Positions 1 through 9,116 are shown, numbered from the stretch's first letter. The stretch is DNA of 64,000 nucleotides from Cladopsammia gracilis (GCA_022457155.1 JAJGOT010000318.1:722001-786000), one strand, 5' to 3'. Numbers and translations: made by a program. The notes: generated by a model not told the origin, from the letters alone.

Positions 1-512
1 TTTGTGGGTTTTACATGAACACCTGAACCTGACTGAAGAGCATTCAATATATCCTGTTTTTGTTTCGTCGTTAAAAGATGCTTATATGCTATCAGCTTAT
101 TAATTTTATTTTGGGGTATAAGAAAACCACCCGACTGTACACCTCTTCCAGATATTGCTTTAACCACTTGAGAAGCACCTTCTGAAGCCAAACCAGCAAG
201 AGCTGAAAGACCAAGGGTTTTACCAATAGTTGGTAAAGCTGCACGTCCAAGGGTTAGAATGGTAGTTAACAAACTTCCACCGACTTGTTTTCTAATATTG
301 GTTTTCACAAGCTTAATGTCCATACCCTTATTCAGTAGTCGATTTTTCTCCAACCTTTTTTTTACCATCGCCGGGACATGTAGAGTATCATTCCCATGAA
401 GAGAGTCCTTTGAAAGCCTGAGAACAATCGTCTCCCTTTTATGGAAAGCATTGCTAAGATTTTTCTTTTGATTGTCAGACAATTTCACATTAATCTCATA
501 AAGTTGAGTCAT
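1..512 (-). CDS. Partial PLV structural-type protein, runs off the left edge
   Basis: An open frame of 170 codons runs from an ATG at 512 to the window edge without a stop, so the C-terminus is missing. The N-terminal 90 residues are charged. They are followed by a hydrophobic, glycine/alanine-rich stretch (about residues 95-125, including GLSALAGLASEGAS), then a more polar tail. I recognise this arrangement from Polinton-like virus (PLV) copies in cnidarian genomes, where it sits beside the capsid gene. No enzyme motif is visible. It probably is a minor virion or membrane-interacting protein, but that role is inferred from position and hydrophobicity. The start is preceded by the TATAAC/TATAAT-rich leader shared by the other genes of this element. 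Unlike the neighbouring capsid gene, the visible part has no break. Confidence 0.7.
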   Translation of the reverse strand, partial: MTQLYEINVKLSDNQKKNLSNAFHKRETIVLRLSKDSLHGNDTLHVPAMVKKRLEKNRLLNKGMDIKLVKTNIRKQVGGSLLTTILTLGRAALPTIGKTLGLSALAGLASEGASQVVKAISGRGVQSGGFLIPQNKINKLIAYKHLLTTKQKQDILNALQSGSGVHVKPT

Positions 513-600
513 TTGTTGTATATAATATATGTTATATAATTTTCTGGTTATAAAACATATATGAAATAATGATATTATTTGATTAGTAATTTATTACTTT

Positions 601-1855
601 TTACACTATAACCAATTCATTTCCCACTTTGTCAATGACAACTGTCTCTTCATATAGGACTATAGCATATGCTGAAAGGACTATTTCCAGCACTATTGGC
701 GTTCAGTTTATACCTGAAGATCAACTGCTTTGGGTCTCTTGTTACTTTCTCTGTTTGATATGATAGATCGAAATAGATTAGTGGATAGAGACCATTGTAA
801 TTCGATAGGTTAAGCTGTGTACCGCTGTTGTAATCATTCTTTCTCATACCATAGGACATTAAATCATTGAAGATCCTTACTTTTGATTCTGAATCGTATT
901 CAGTCTCTGGGTAGAATACTCCATTGCCGTATTCCAATCTGCATGTTGTAAGACTGCAAGCATTATCACCTGAATTTACTTTAAAAGTGTCAAACAGGTA
1001 CGGATTCGCCTCTGCATTGTTTGTTTTAGCTCTTTGTAGATATACAAATATAGCCTTAACATTATCAATACTGGATGAGATTTGGAAGAATCCACTACTA
1101 TGTGTTGGTGCGGACACCTCATACATTTCTCTCAGATATGTCCATTTATCATCTTTCAAAAAAGAACTAACAAACTTATCATATAGACTGTCCTTAGGTG
1201 TCAATTTTGGTACCCAAAGTAGTAATCTATCAATAACAACTCGTCCGTCATCTGCTGCACCTGCCTTAAATATTAATTCATTGTCATTCTGTAACTGTAT
1301 ATTAAACTGAAGTTACATTGGGACTAACATTCGACCCTCTAGCTCTTCGAAGAAACTGTAACGATTAAGAGGTATGACTACATTGACATCATGGTTACCT
1401 GTCGTTAAAAGACGTCTTGACTCAAACCCTGTATTAGTATTGGCTGTAGTGTTATCTGTGTCCAAATACCATAAAGAGTTTTTAGCAACACTACGAGCAA
1501 AATCGTCACTTTATTCAAGCAGGTTCTTGACATAAGTCACTTTATGGAGATTATCAGTATCATACACAATTTTCCCAGCGCTTTTTATCATCATGTGACT
1601 AATCAAACTATGGGCTCCATTAATAACTGCCACCCTATCAGCACCATAGGCTGTACCATCAGCCAATTTTTGTACCTGGAACTGGACCTCGAAATAAGCA
1701 TTGTACCAATCGTAGAAACTCGATCGATCATTAATTGTAAATTTATACCTATTTTTCGTTTGGTGTTGATTGTTAGCTGGGGTTCGGATTACATCATCCA
1801 GTTGGAATCGCACCAACTCATTTCTTTGTAGAAATTCACTTGTTCTGAAAGACAT
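601..1855 (-). pseudogene. Broken PLV major capsid protein gene
   Basis: The start is the ATG at 1853-1855 (MSFRTSEFL), chosen because the TATAAC leader lies just upstream; an in-frame GTG further upstream is ignored. The frame is interrupted by an in-frame TAA near 1509-1511 and another TAA near 1311-1313. A frameshift near 675 lies close to the 3' end; the original stop would be at 601-603. Between the breaks the translation stays protein-like, for example WYNAYFEVQF early and FDLSYQ late. I read it as a double-jelly-roll major capsid protein of the PLV/Polinton class from its position, its length of about 418 codons and recalled cnidarian relatives. Three separate lesions mean the copy cannot make an intact capsid protein. 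Both premature stops are TAA, but neighbouring genes also end in TAA, so recoding is unlikely. Confidence 0.72.
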
Positions 1856-1923
1856 ATATATTATTATGTTATATAATTTTGCAATTATATACCATACCAA
1901 TGTTCCCAATCATTTTATTGATT

Positions 1924-2322
1924 CTATACTACTCTTACTCTACGCCTTCTTTTCACACCAGATCCAGATATCAATCTATTGAGTATCATATCAGTACTTT
2001 CATCTTGCTGTTGCTGTTTAATGGGTGAGGATGGAACATTTGCCGTTTGTCTTGTAGCTCCTTTTCTCAAATTTGCCAATCTTTTCATTATTAGGTCTCC
2101 TGGCTTCTGTGATACCGCCTTACCCAGTCGCTCACCTGCATGCGATATCCCCGATTCTAATGCCTTCTTTGCTATTGGCTTAGCAAATTTCTTGAAAACA
2201 GCTGATGCCACACTCTTCAACGGTTTGAAAATATTATCAACGATAAGCCCAGACCCTTTGTGTTGATATACAAATTTACCAAGTTTTGGATGGTAAAATC
2301 TTTTGAATTCATATGGTTTCAT
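1924..2322 (-). CDS. Small basic PLV core-like protein
   Basis: Complete 132-residue frame with a TATAAC-bearing leader 10-25 nt upstream of its ATG. The protein is strongly basic, with Lys-rich segments through the middle and a terminal arginine cluster (VKRRRRVRVV). A short glutamine run lies near residue 105. The composition resembles DNA-condensing or core proteins of adeno- and Polinton-like viruses, but no specific family is proven. It lies between the capsid and penton-like genes on the same strand, consistent with a virion role. The frame is intact, unlike both neighbours. Alternative: a scaffold or minor capsid protein with a nucleic-acid-binding tail. Confidence 0.65.
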   Translation of the reverse strand: MKPYEFKRFYHPKLGKFVYQHKGSGLIVDNIFKPLKSVASAVFKKFAKPIAKKALESGISHAGERLGKAVSQKPGDLIMKRLANLRKGATRQTANVPSSPIKQQQQDESTDMILNRLISGSGVKRRRRVRVV

Positions 2323-2340
2323 TTATACTATTATGTTATA

Positions 2341-3080
2341 TTATTCTAAACTTTTCAGAATTAGTGAGAAAGATGTATCTGCTCCATTCAGGTTAACTAA
2401 TCTTCTTTTTCCATCGGTGATATAAATCCTTATACTAGAAATCGTATTCTTATTCACAGGATTGTAGGTGACTCTCCGGGGTTCTAAGGTGAATGAATAA
2501 CTAGGTTGGAGAACACTGGTTGAGAAGGAATAAATGATGTCCGTATCTTGACCGTCTACAAGTGAATCATTAATTAGGTCGCAATGAATATTAAGTATGT
2601 CAGTGTCTTGACTGAGATTGGGCACTTTCGGCCCTATATTCGTTCCACTTGTTAATACTATTTTATCGAAACCGATTAGGTCATTAAAATTACTTTCTGT
2701 TAAATCAAGTTGGTAATTCTGAGCTAATGTAACCGTGACCCTAAATGTTGTATTATCGAATTCAAGAGTGATCGGATACGTATCACCAGTCTTTGTTATG
2801 TCCTTGATATATGTGTTGAAGTCTGTATAATTCCGGCTGGAAAGGTGATGTTGTTAAATGTTGAACCACTATCGGAGCTATATTTGATTAATTGATTGTT
2901 GTATCCAGCATTAACATTAAACCATGTAAAACTCATATTGATAATTCTGTTAAGACCAATATCATATTGCATATTACTATCCAAAATTATAGGTCTAGTA
3001 AATTTTGTTGTAAAATCCTCAGGTTTATTATTCCCTTGATTTTTTACACTATAAGATGATAATACTATCTCTCGTTCCAT
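2341..3080 (-). pseudogene. Broken PLV penton/minor-capsid-like gene
   Basis: Two open segments are parts of one gene: 2796-3080 (N-terminal, beginning MEREIVLSS) and 2341 to about 2830 (C-terminal, ending SLILKSLE). They are in different frames, with the switch near 2830-2840. The frame-2 reading continues without stops from the break through the region around 2625, so a GTG at 2625 is not a real start. The protein is beta-rich and acidic-neutral, with no enzyme motif. It matches my memory of a conserved penton-like or minor capsid protein next to the major capsid gene in cnidarian PLVs. A TATAAC leader precedes the ATG. A single small indel accounts for the damage. Confidence 0.68.
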
Positions 3081-3102
3081 TTATATAATAAAGTTATATT
3101 AA

Positions 3103-3420
3103 TTATATTTTGAAATATTGACTAAACAATTTATTATATTGCGGTCTATTGATTGTCGACATTTTCAATAATGTGTCCAATATAGTTACTCCCATATTTC
3201 GCATCTCAATGCTGGTATTCCCTGCCAATCTTTCACCATTAATCAATTCCAATTTTTTCAAAAGCTGCTTTACATCATTAAAAAACATAATATTTCCACC
3301 TCTCTGTTTTTTCCCCCGACTCCGGATTCCAGAACCTTTTATTGTTTCCAATTTAGTATTATAATGTTTTATGTATTCATTTAAAGTAACTCTTGCCTTG
3401 TCTATTCTTTTGTTTCGCAT
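3103..3420 (-). CDS. Hypothetical PLV protein, 105 aa
   Basis: Intact 105-residue frame beginning MRNKRIDKARVTLNEYI. It is basic, with a glycine/arginine/lysine-rich patch (GSGIRSRGKKQRGG) around residues 30-43 and a helical, leucine-rich C-terminal half. It lies 28 nt downstream of the PPxY-bearing gene on the same strand and lacks the TATAAC leader found before most genes of this element. It may therefore be expressed from the upstream gene's transcript. I do not recognise the family. The basic patch suggests nucleic-acid contact, which is inference only. Confidence 0.55.
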   Translation of the reverse strand: MRNKRIDKARVTLNEYIKHYNTKLETIKGSGIRSRGKKQRGGNIMFFNDVKQLLKKLELINGERLAGNTSIEMRNMGVTILDTLLKMSTINRPQYNKLFSQYFKI

Positions 3421-3448
3421 TTGCCTTTCACCTGATGATATCTCCCCC

Positions 3449-4126
3449 TTATTGTATTGTTTTTATAACATATGCTTTATAGCCATTTAATTGACTCCTT
3501 TTTATTTTAGCATCCTTTATAATCTTATTAAGATATTTCTTAGTCTTTTGGGGTGTCATTATTGATTGATTCAATATCTTATCCGCATTTTCATAATTCA
3601 CAATACCAACATCATCCAAAATCGCATTACTCACATCTTCATCATCTGAAACATAATCGATCTCTTCGTCGTCATCATATTCTGGTGGTAAATCCTCAGG
3701 TTCCGGAGGCAGGTACTGAGGATCAACATAAATCTGCTTCTTTCCTTCAATAAGATCTTGTAAAGATTCTTCATATGTTGGAGGTTTTGGTACCAGTTGT
3801 TTATCTTGTTGTGGTGGTACATAATCACCAAAATCAATCAGATCTTCTACATCCATTTCTTCATATGGATCAACTTCAGGCATATAGTCAATACCAGGCT
3901 CACCTTTCTTAGGTGGTCGTTTTTTCCTTGGAGGCATCCTTAAATCTAAATTACTGTCAATAACATCATCTAATTTACTAGTCACTGGTTTAAATACCTT
4001 CGCCAATGACTGTTGGCTTGTCTGCTGACTAATATCATGTTTCGTAATTCTATCATGAACATAATTAATCTTATTCCCTAATTCAGATTTACTCTTTGCG
4101 AGTTCTTTCCACTTAAGTAAACTCAT
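3449..4126 (-). CDS. PLV protein with two PPxY late-domain-type motifs
   Basis: Intact 225-residue frame. The N-terminal 60 residues are helical and charged. A basic patch (PPRKKRPPKKGEPG) follows near residues 66-79. The central part is acidic and proline-rich, with PPTYEES and PPEYDDDEE, two clear PPxY motifs. PPxY motifs recruit NEDD4-family ubiquitin ligases, and are known in adenovirus protein VI and in retroviral Gag. The C-terminal 40 residues are basic and helical. The start ATG follows a TATAAC leader and faces the divergent ATPase promoter region. A membrane-lytic or release role like protein VI is plausible but rests only on the motifs and on recalled cnidarian PLV relatives. Confidence 0.66.
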   Translation of the reverse strand: MSLLKWKELAKSKSELGNKINYVHDRITKHDISQQTSQQSLAKVFKPVTSKLDDVIDSNLDLRMPPRKKRPPKKGEPGIDYMPEVDPYEEMDVEDLIDFGDYVPPQQDKQLVPKPPTYEESLQDLIEGKKQIYVDPQYLPPEPEDLPPEYDDDEEIDYVSDDEDVSNAILDDVGIVNYENADKILNQSIMTPQKTKKYLNKIIKDAKIKRSQLNGYKAYVIKTIQ

Positions 4127-4186
4127 TTATTGTTATATTATTACATTACATAAAAATGGGAAATTATATATAAAAAATAACGTTTA

Positions 4187-4246
4187 ACACCGTGTTCTAC
4201 ATCGTGATCTACACCGTGTTGTACACCGTGTTATACACCATGTTAT
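4187..4246. repeat. Five 12-bp direct repeats in the divergent PLV promoter
   Basis: Five consecutive 12-bp units of the form ACACCGTGTTVT lie between the start codons of the PPxY gene (minus) and the ATPase gene (plus). Each contains a short ACAC/GTGT dyad. The units differ by one to three bases. The position suggests a regulator or replication-protein binding array; no protein is identified. Confidence 0.8.
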
Positions 4247-4274
4247 ATTGAAATAATATACCCATATAATATAA

Positions 4275-4910
4275 ATGAAAATACCAAATTATGACGTTGA
4301 AGACGATGTTGTCTCAAACTTTAAACAGTTATATGAATTCATGCCTGATCGATCATTTCGGATGTTGGTTTGCGGACCCAGCGGTTCTGGTAAAACTAAT
4401 GCACTAATGCATATGATCATCCATCTGTTGTATTTTGATAAAGTATATCTTTATGCTAAAAACTTAGAGCAGTCTAAGTACCAGAATCTTATGGAGATGT
4501 TCCAACCAATAAGTGATGAAGTTGGCTATGGAGTTATTGAAGCAAACAACGATGAGATTATTCCCGTTGAAGACATTGACTGTGACTCACAGAAATTAGT
4601 AGTATTTGACGATTTCGTATGTAATAAAAACCAAAAACCATTGGTCGACTATTTTATACGAGGGAGGCACAAAAATTGCAGTGTGATTTATCTGAGTCAA
4701 AGCTACTATAAGACACCAAAAGACATAAGATTGAACTGTTCACATTTCTCTATTTACGAATTCCCAAGTGCTAATGAGAAGAGTCTAATTTGCCGTGAAA
4801 ACAGTATTCCAAAAGAATTATATGAGAAAGCAACTAAAGAACCATATTCCTTCGTATATATCGATAAACCACGGAAATTCACAAATAAGAATTTCAATGG
4901 AAAAATATAA
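4275..4910 (+). CDS. PLV A32-type DNA-packaging ATPase
   Basis: Intact 211-residue P-loop ATPase of the FtsK/HerA-like A32 packaging family, which pumps viral DNA into capsids. The Walker A motif GPSGSGKT is at residues 34-41 and the Walker B motif LVVFDD at 108-113. A downstream block, RHKNCSVIYLSQ (about 131-142), followed by PKDIRLNCSHF, matches the sensor region of A32 ATPases. The length is short but normal for PLV and virophage members. The ATG directly follows an ATATAATATAA leader. It is divergent from the minus-strand structural genes, and the fibre-like gene begins 17 nt beyond its stop. All catalytic motifs are present, so this gene looks recently functional even though capsid genes are broken. 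Confidence 0.88.
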   Translation: MKIPNYDVEDDVVSNFKQLYEFMPDRSFRMLVCGPSGSGKTNALMHMIIHLLYFDKVYLYAKNLEQSKYQNLMEMFQPISDEVGYGVIEANNDEIIPVEDIDCDSQKLVVFDDFVCNKNQKPLVDYFIRGRHKNCSVIYLSQSYYKTPKDIRLNCSHFSIYEFPSANEKSLICRENSIPKELYEKATKEPYSFVYIDKPRKFTNKNFNGKI

Positions 4911-4926
4911 TATAACTCAATTATAT

Positions 4927-6838
4927 ATGAGTTACTCAAATGGAATTTTACCATCGTCAACATCAACGGCGACACCACAACGTGGATTACCTGGCGTAGG
5001 GTTCAAATTAACAGAGGATGGTGATTACGACATGCAAGGTAAACAATTAGTAAATATAGGACAAGTTACTGGCTTGGATAATGTGATTAATTTCAATTTT
5101 GCTAGAAATACATTTGTTAGTAAGCATTTACCATTAGTTACAGCAAATCTTGATATGAAAAACAATAATATAAGAAATTTAAAAACACCAATTGCAGAAA
5201 AAGATGCTGTTAATAAAGAGTATGGAGACACGCATTATTTAAAGTTAGATGGAACAACTCATATGACTGCAGATTTGGATCTGCGAGGAAATAAAATCAT
5301 TAATCCTTCAGAAATCAACATGAATCGAAAACTTATCACCAATATGAACACGGATGAAGACAATGATCTCAGTGCTGTGAATATGATCACTTTAAAAAAG
5401 TATCAGCATAATGCTTCACCTCACACTCATGAAGTGACTAAAGATATTGATTTGAAGGAGATGTACAATATTGTCCAGTCAAAACAACAAACATGGCATG
5501 ATTTGGGAGCACATTATAACAATATAGTTTCTTACAATGATGTCAAAAATATATTCTTATCCCGCAAAGAGACGTTTCCAATGGAGACTAGTTTGGATAT
5601 GGGAAATCACACCATTTTCAATGTGAAAGACCCAACCATTGCCGACCAAGGCGCAAACAAAAGATATGTAGATGACCAATCCGCTAAAAAACTTTCGTTG
5701 GAAGGTGGAACAATGACTGGAAACCTGGATATGAATTCACAACAAATAAACAATATTGCAGCGCCAACTCTTGAACATCAACCCACACCAAAATCTTATG
5801 TGGATAGTGGTGATAAAAATCTTGATCTCAAGATAAGCAATGTGGTACTCCACACGATAGAATTAGAAAAGAATCTTAAAGAATATGTCAATGAATCACA
5901 TATCACGTCAACCTCGCGTCCGAAAGATGAATTCCGGTATCTGATGGAAGACATTGATGAATCCAGCTCTGAACATAATATGACAGTGACTGGAATAACT
6001 GATTTTTCAAGTTCTTCACATCATTTCAATAAGAAGGCGTACGATTTGAAAATAACAAAAGATCCTTTTAATGAATACTCTGGGAGACTTGGATTCAATA
6101 TGTACAAATTACCAGAAGGAGAATACACTATTTGCATTGAATTCTTCCCAGCGTCAATGGATGGTGTTAGTGTTAATGTCGTGAGCACAAGTCTGAATAT
6201 CAATCAACAATCAACAAAGAAGTTTTCGACTTATACAAGATCCATCATCCACATGCATAAATGGCAGATTTCTCCACCTGAATTCATTTTCCTGGATTTG
6301 AACTGGAATGGAACCGCTGAATCAGCTGCAAAAGGAGATGCAAATCTGATCATATATGGTGTCCAAGGTTCTCAACCTGATGTTGAAAGCAGCGTCTTCG
6401 ATGCACCTTTCATTTTTGAAAATCAAAAGATGGTCATGGAGGCTGATTTGGATATGAATGGTCATAGAATATTAAATCCTTCATTAACATCAAAAACATT
6501 CATTACGGCTTACTTCGAAAAATCACGGCATCCAAGTCGCTTATTTTTGAATTTTGCAAATCCATTTCAAATTATACCTTATGATTGTATTTTAAAAGGC
6601 ATCAATTGTTACTTTGGCTCATTAACTAATTCTGATTTTCTTATTACTTTAAAAGTCAGTCAGTGGAACCAATAGACAAAATCAAAGCTTTGACTCAACA
6701 GAAAATGAAAGGCGACAGGAATTTAACATAAATATGAACCTATCAAAACATGATATAATATGGATTGAAATTTACAAAAAAAATACAACTGAACAGATCA
6801 CGCATGATGACGTTGTATTTGCTATTGAATTCAATTAA
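4927..6838 (+). pseudogene. PLV fibre-like protein gene with a 3' frameshift
   Basis: The best start is the ATG at 4927 (MSYSNGILP), because an AATATAAC leader ends just upstream. An open frame further 5' overlaps the ATPase gene and is not needed. The first open segment ends at a TAG at 6673-6675. The reading continues in another frame to a TAA at 6836-6838, so a small indel lies near 6655-6665. At least four copies of a tail-fibre-like repeat of the form D-L/M-x-x-N-x-I-x-N-x-x-x-P, followed by a YVD/YGD block, occur at about residues 35-270 and again near 510. They resemble trimeric phage and virus fibre shafts. The last third is beta-rich and probably forms the receptor-binding knob. Function is inferred from repeat architecture. 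Confidence 0.72.
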
Positions 6839-6873
6839 GCCGTAGCGTTTGAAATTTAATTTCCCCAACTAAA

Positions 6874-7090
6874 ATGGCCTTTGAAATCAAAATAAATTCT
6901 GAAAAACTGAAAGAAATTATACAAACAATGAAGAGATTGAAACTTTGTTCCTGCATAAAAAATGCAAAATCACCCACTTAATTACAAACCGCCGTGGCGG
7001 TTTGATTTCAATCATATTGATCTGAATGGTAGAAACCTAATTGGTTTACCCAAACAGATTCAAAAATTCATTCAGAGTTTTAATATATAA
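6874..7090 (+). pseudogene. Remnant of a small PLV gene
   Basis: A 35-codon frame (MAFEIKINSEKLK...) starts at 6874 and stops at 6979-6981. A second open piece in another frame continues from about 6982 to a TAA at 7088-7090, with a coding-like composition (YKPPWRFDFNHIDLNG). The two look like halves of one degraded small protein of about 70 residues. No family is recognised. Confidence 0.4.
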
Positions 7091-7117
7091 TTATCTAATA
7101 TATTGATATATATATAA

Positions 7118-7519
7118 ATGGCAATTCTCACACAGACAATTAATTTTTGTAATAAATTTTTCACAACCCAAAAAAACTTACATCCAAATACTAAAGATGA
7201 AATATTAAAATCGGCTTTAATATATCAATTTTTGTGCGTTAACTATTTGAATGAGCCAGTATCATTTAACCAAATATTAGAAAAACACTCTGACATTGGA
7301 TTAATAGGACCAGGTTCTTGTACTATAAACACCAAATACCAATTTTTAATTAAACATGCTATTTTTCATGATGCATTTGGAAGATTTTACAATGACTATG
7401 AAAAGGGGCCTGGATACACATATTGCTGCCATTCATTGCCTAAGAAAATAAAAAGATCTCCAATAATGGGCCAAATAAGTGGTGTATTATATTGTCTTCT
7501 TTCAAAACCTAAAATATAA
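7118..7519 (+). CDS. Hypothetical PLV protein, 133 aa
   Basis: Intact 133-residue frame with a TATATATATAA leader directly before the ATG. The protein is mixed helical with aromatic residues, several cysteines (FLCVNY, CTINTK, YTYCCHSL) and a weakly hydrophobic C-terminus (GQISGVLYCLL). I do not recognise it. It lies 20 nt upstream of the next PLV gene, same strand, each with its own AT-rich leader. Its position in the 3' part of the element suggests an accessory rather than a virion core role. Confidence 0.55.
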   Translation: MAILTQTINFCNKFFTTQKNLHPNTKDEILKSALIYQFLCVNYLNEPVSFNQILEKHSDIGLIGPGSCTINTKYQFLIKHAIFHDAFGRFYNDYEKGPGYTYCCHSLPKKIKRSPIMGQISGVLYCLLSKPKI

Positions 7520-7539
7520 TTATCCAAATATATAATATA

Positions 7540-8028
7540 ATGACTAAAACAGATATATTCAATTTTAATCACATAGATAAAAACATCAGCCAAGAAAAAT
7601 TATCTGAAATCAAAGCATTGTATAAATTTTATCATAAACGCTTTTGGTGCTATAAGAAGGCTTTCAAATATTTCAAGAGATTGAATTTGGCTATGAATTT
7701 AACATCAGTTTCTTTCGTAGCCGCTGGTACAATAGCTGGTTCAATTACATTAAACCCTATTATTTTAGGAGTAATTAGTGGTAGTGGTTTAATTATCAAG
7801 ACGTTTAATGAAATAAAAAACTATAAACGTAAAATAGACATGTCTAAATTTGGATTCGTAACATATCAAAAAGTATTAATTGATTTACGCTCATGTCTCA
7901 GAGGAAATCAATTCAACCACACTGTTTTCATCAATGAAATGAGACAGTTAGATGAAATAATCATCGATCTTTGTCCTCTTGCCGATAAATTTGAGAAACA
8001 GTATGATAAAAAATTCACTTCCGAGTAA
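7540..8028 (+). CDS. PLV protein with a central hydrophobic segment, 162 aa
   Basis: Intact 162-residue frame preceded by an ATATATAATATA leader. Charged helical ends flank a hydrophobic, glycine-rich core at about residues 50-90 (including AAGTIAGSITLNP and GVISGSGLIIKTF), which looks like two short membrane-associated helices. I recall close relatives in cnidarian PLV loci, always without an assigned function. The C-terminal region (LRSCLRGNQF... IIDLCPLADKFEKQY) appears conserved in those relatives. A membrane or assembly role is possible; this is inference. No break is visible. Confidence 0.6.
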   Translation: MTKTDIFNFNHIDKNISQEKLSEIKALYKFYHKRFWCYKKAFKYFKRLNLAMNLTSVSFVAAGTIAGSITLNPIILGVISGSGLIIKTFNEIKNYKRKIDMSKFGFVTYQKVLIDLRSCLRGNQFNHTVFINEMRQLDEIIIDLCPLADKFEKQYDKKFTSE

Positions 8029-8084
8029 ACTTTTAGAGTAAATTTTACTATAAACTTTACTAACAAACTTTATTCAATAACTCA

Positions 8085-8150
8085 TTCATAGGGAAAAACC
8101 CCCTTTGCATGACGTATGACTTCCTGTTTTTCTGAGAATCACGCAACAGG
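8085..8150. promoter_or_regulatory. Intergenic repeat copy 1: GGGAA..CCCC palindrome plus CTTCCTG block
   Basis: GGGAAAAACCCC, then TGACGTATGACTTCCTG, then TTTTTCTGAGAATCACGCAA. The same order recurs at 8855-8925 and 8943-9006. The components look like NF-kappaB, CRE/AP-1 and Ets sites. No function is shown. Confidence 0.5.
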
Positions 8151-8717
8151 TCACCTTTTAATAATTTTGTTGATATCATTCTTTATCAATTCATAAACAT
8201 GTTTCCACCAAGTCTCATAGAATTTTAATGTCTTCATTGACTTCGTTACTTTAATACTCTTGTATGGAAGCTCAAGCATCCTAAATAATTGCTTGATAAC
8301 AAATTTAATACTAATCATCCGTTTACGGTTATTGTTAACCTGCGATAATACTTCATTAATTAAAGCGAATATTCTCAGGATTTTCTCTCTATTATCATTA
8401 CTGATTTGTACATGATTCTGTTGTGCTATATCATTGACAACGTTTAAAATATGATATTTTCTTATATACACACTCTTTCTTGTCATTTTATATTTGTTAT
8501 CATGGAAATCAATATATGGAGCTTGTAAATCATATCCATTAACAACACCACAATTTTTACAAACATTCATTCCATTGTCATTAAACATATCTTTTTTATC
8601 ACAACATGATTCAACTTCCGTATTTCTAACAACATCTGCTAATCGTTGGTCACAAAAGGGACAGGTTAACTCTCCTGTATTCTTAAATTCGTCATGAATT
8701 CCCAAATTACAATTCAT
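8151..8717 (-). CDS. VLTF3/TFIIB-like zinc-ribbon transcription factor of the PLV
   Basis: Intact 188-residue frame. The N-terminus carries Zn-binding pairs: CPFC at residues 19-22, CC at 38-39 and CKNC at 53-56, the last followed by GVVNGYD, typical of a TFIIB-like zinc ribbon. Next comes a YKMTRKSVYIRKYHI block (about residues 76-90), the part that resembles poxvirus/NCLDV late transcription factor 3 (VLTF3-like). The C-terminal helices are Lys-rich. VLTF3-like factors direct late viral transcription, so this gene is a good candidate reader of the TATAAC leaders found before the structural genes. It lies on the minus strand at the right end of the viral gene block, with repeat-bearing intergenic DNA on both sides. 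Confidence 0.72.
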   Translation of the reverse strand: MNCNLGIHDEFKNTGELTCPFCDQRLADVVRNTEVESCCDKKDMFNDNGMNVCKNCGVVNGYDLQAPYIDFHDNKYKMTRKSVYIRKYHILNVVNDIAQQNHVQISNDNREKILRIFALINEVLSQVNNNRKRMISIKFVIKQLFRMLELPYKSIKVTKSMKTLKFYETWWKHVYELIKNDINKIIKR

Positions 8718-8854
8718 TCTATACTATTATATGAGATTATATTTTTTAAACAAAACCGCAGTTGTGACCATATTATCAAAAAACAAAAATAGCGAACATA
8801 TAAAAATCGACTAACGCGTTAGCGATATTTCAATAGAACAAAAATAGACAGCAG

Positions 8855-9006
8855 GGAAAGTCCCATAACATCATCAACTTCCTGTTTACCAGTTGATAAA
8901 AAAACTGACTTACGCATAAGCCGAAAAATGTAAAGCATATCATCGGGGAACCCCTATTGTATGACATCATCGACTTCCTGTTTTTCTGAGAAAGTCACGC
9001 AAAGGA
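8855..9006. promoter_or_regulatory. Intergenic repeat copies 2 and 3 of the GGGAA..CCC / CTTCCTG block
   Basis: Copy 2 begins with GGGAAAGTCCC followed by AACATCATCAACTTCCTG. Copy 3 begins with GGGGAACCCC followed by TGACATCATCGACTTCCTG and the TTTTTCTGAGAAAGTCACG tail. The GGGGAACCCC palindrome fits the NF-kappaB consensus. These mark the apparent right part of the viral element; no terminal repeat of the virus was found. Confidence 0.5.
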
Positions 9007-9116
9007 TTCTATTATGTGGTATCACACAATGGAATAAACGCACCATTTTGTTTTTATTAACATATAGTTTCATTTGATTTTTCTATATTTTTTAATCCAA
9101 CAGATGGAAAGTAGTT

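Noticed and set aside
924..1310. Plus-strand 128-codon frame
   Set aside because: Shadow frame opposite the capsid remnant, with no leader and no motif.
601..1855. Alternative genetic code reading TAA as an amino acid in the capsid gene
   Set aside because: Neighbouring viral genes end in TAA, and a frameshift is also present, so simple decay explains it better.
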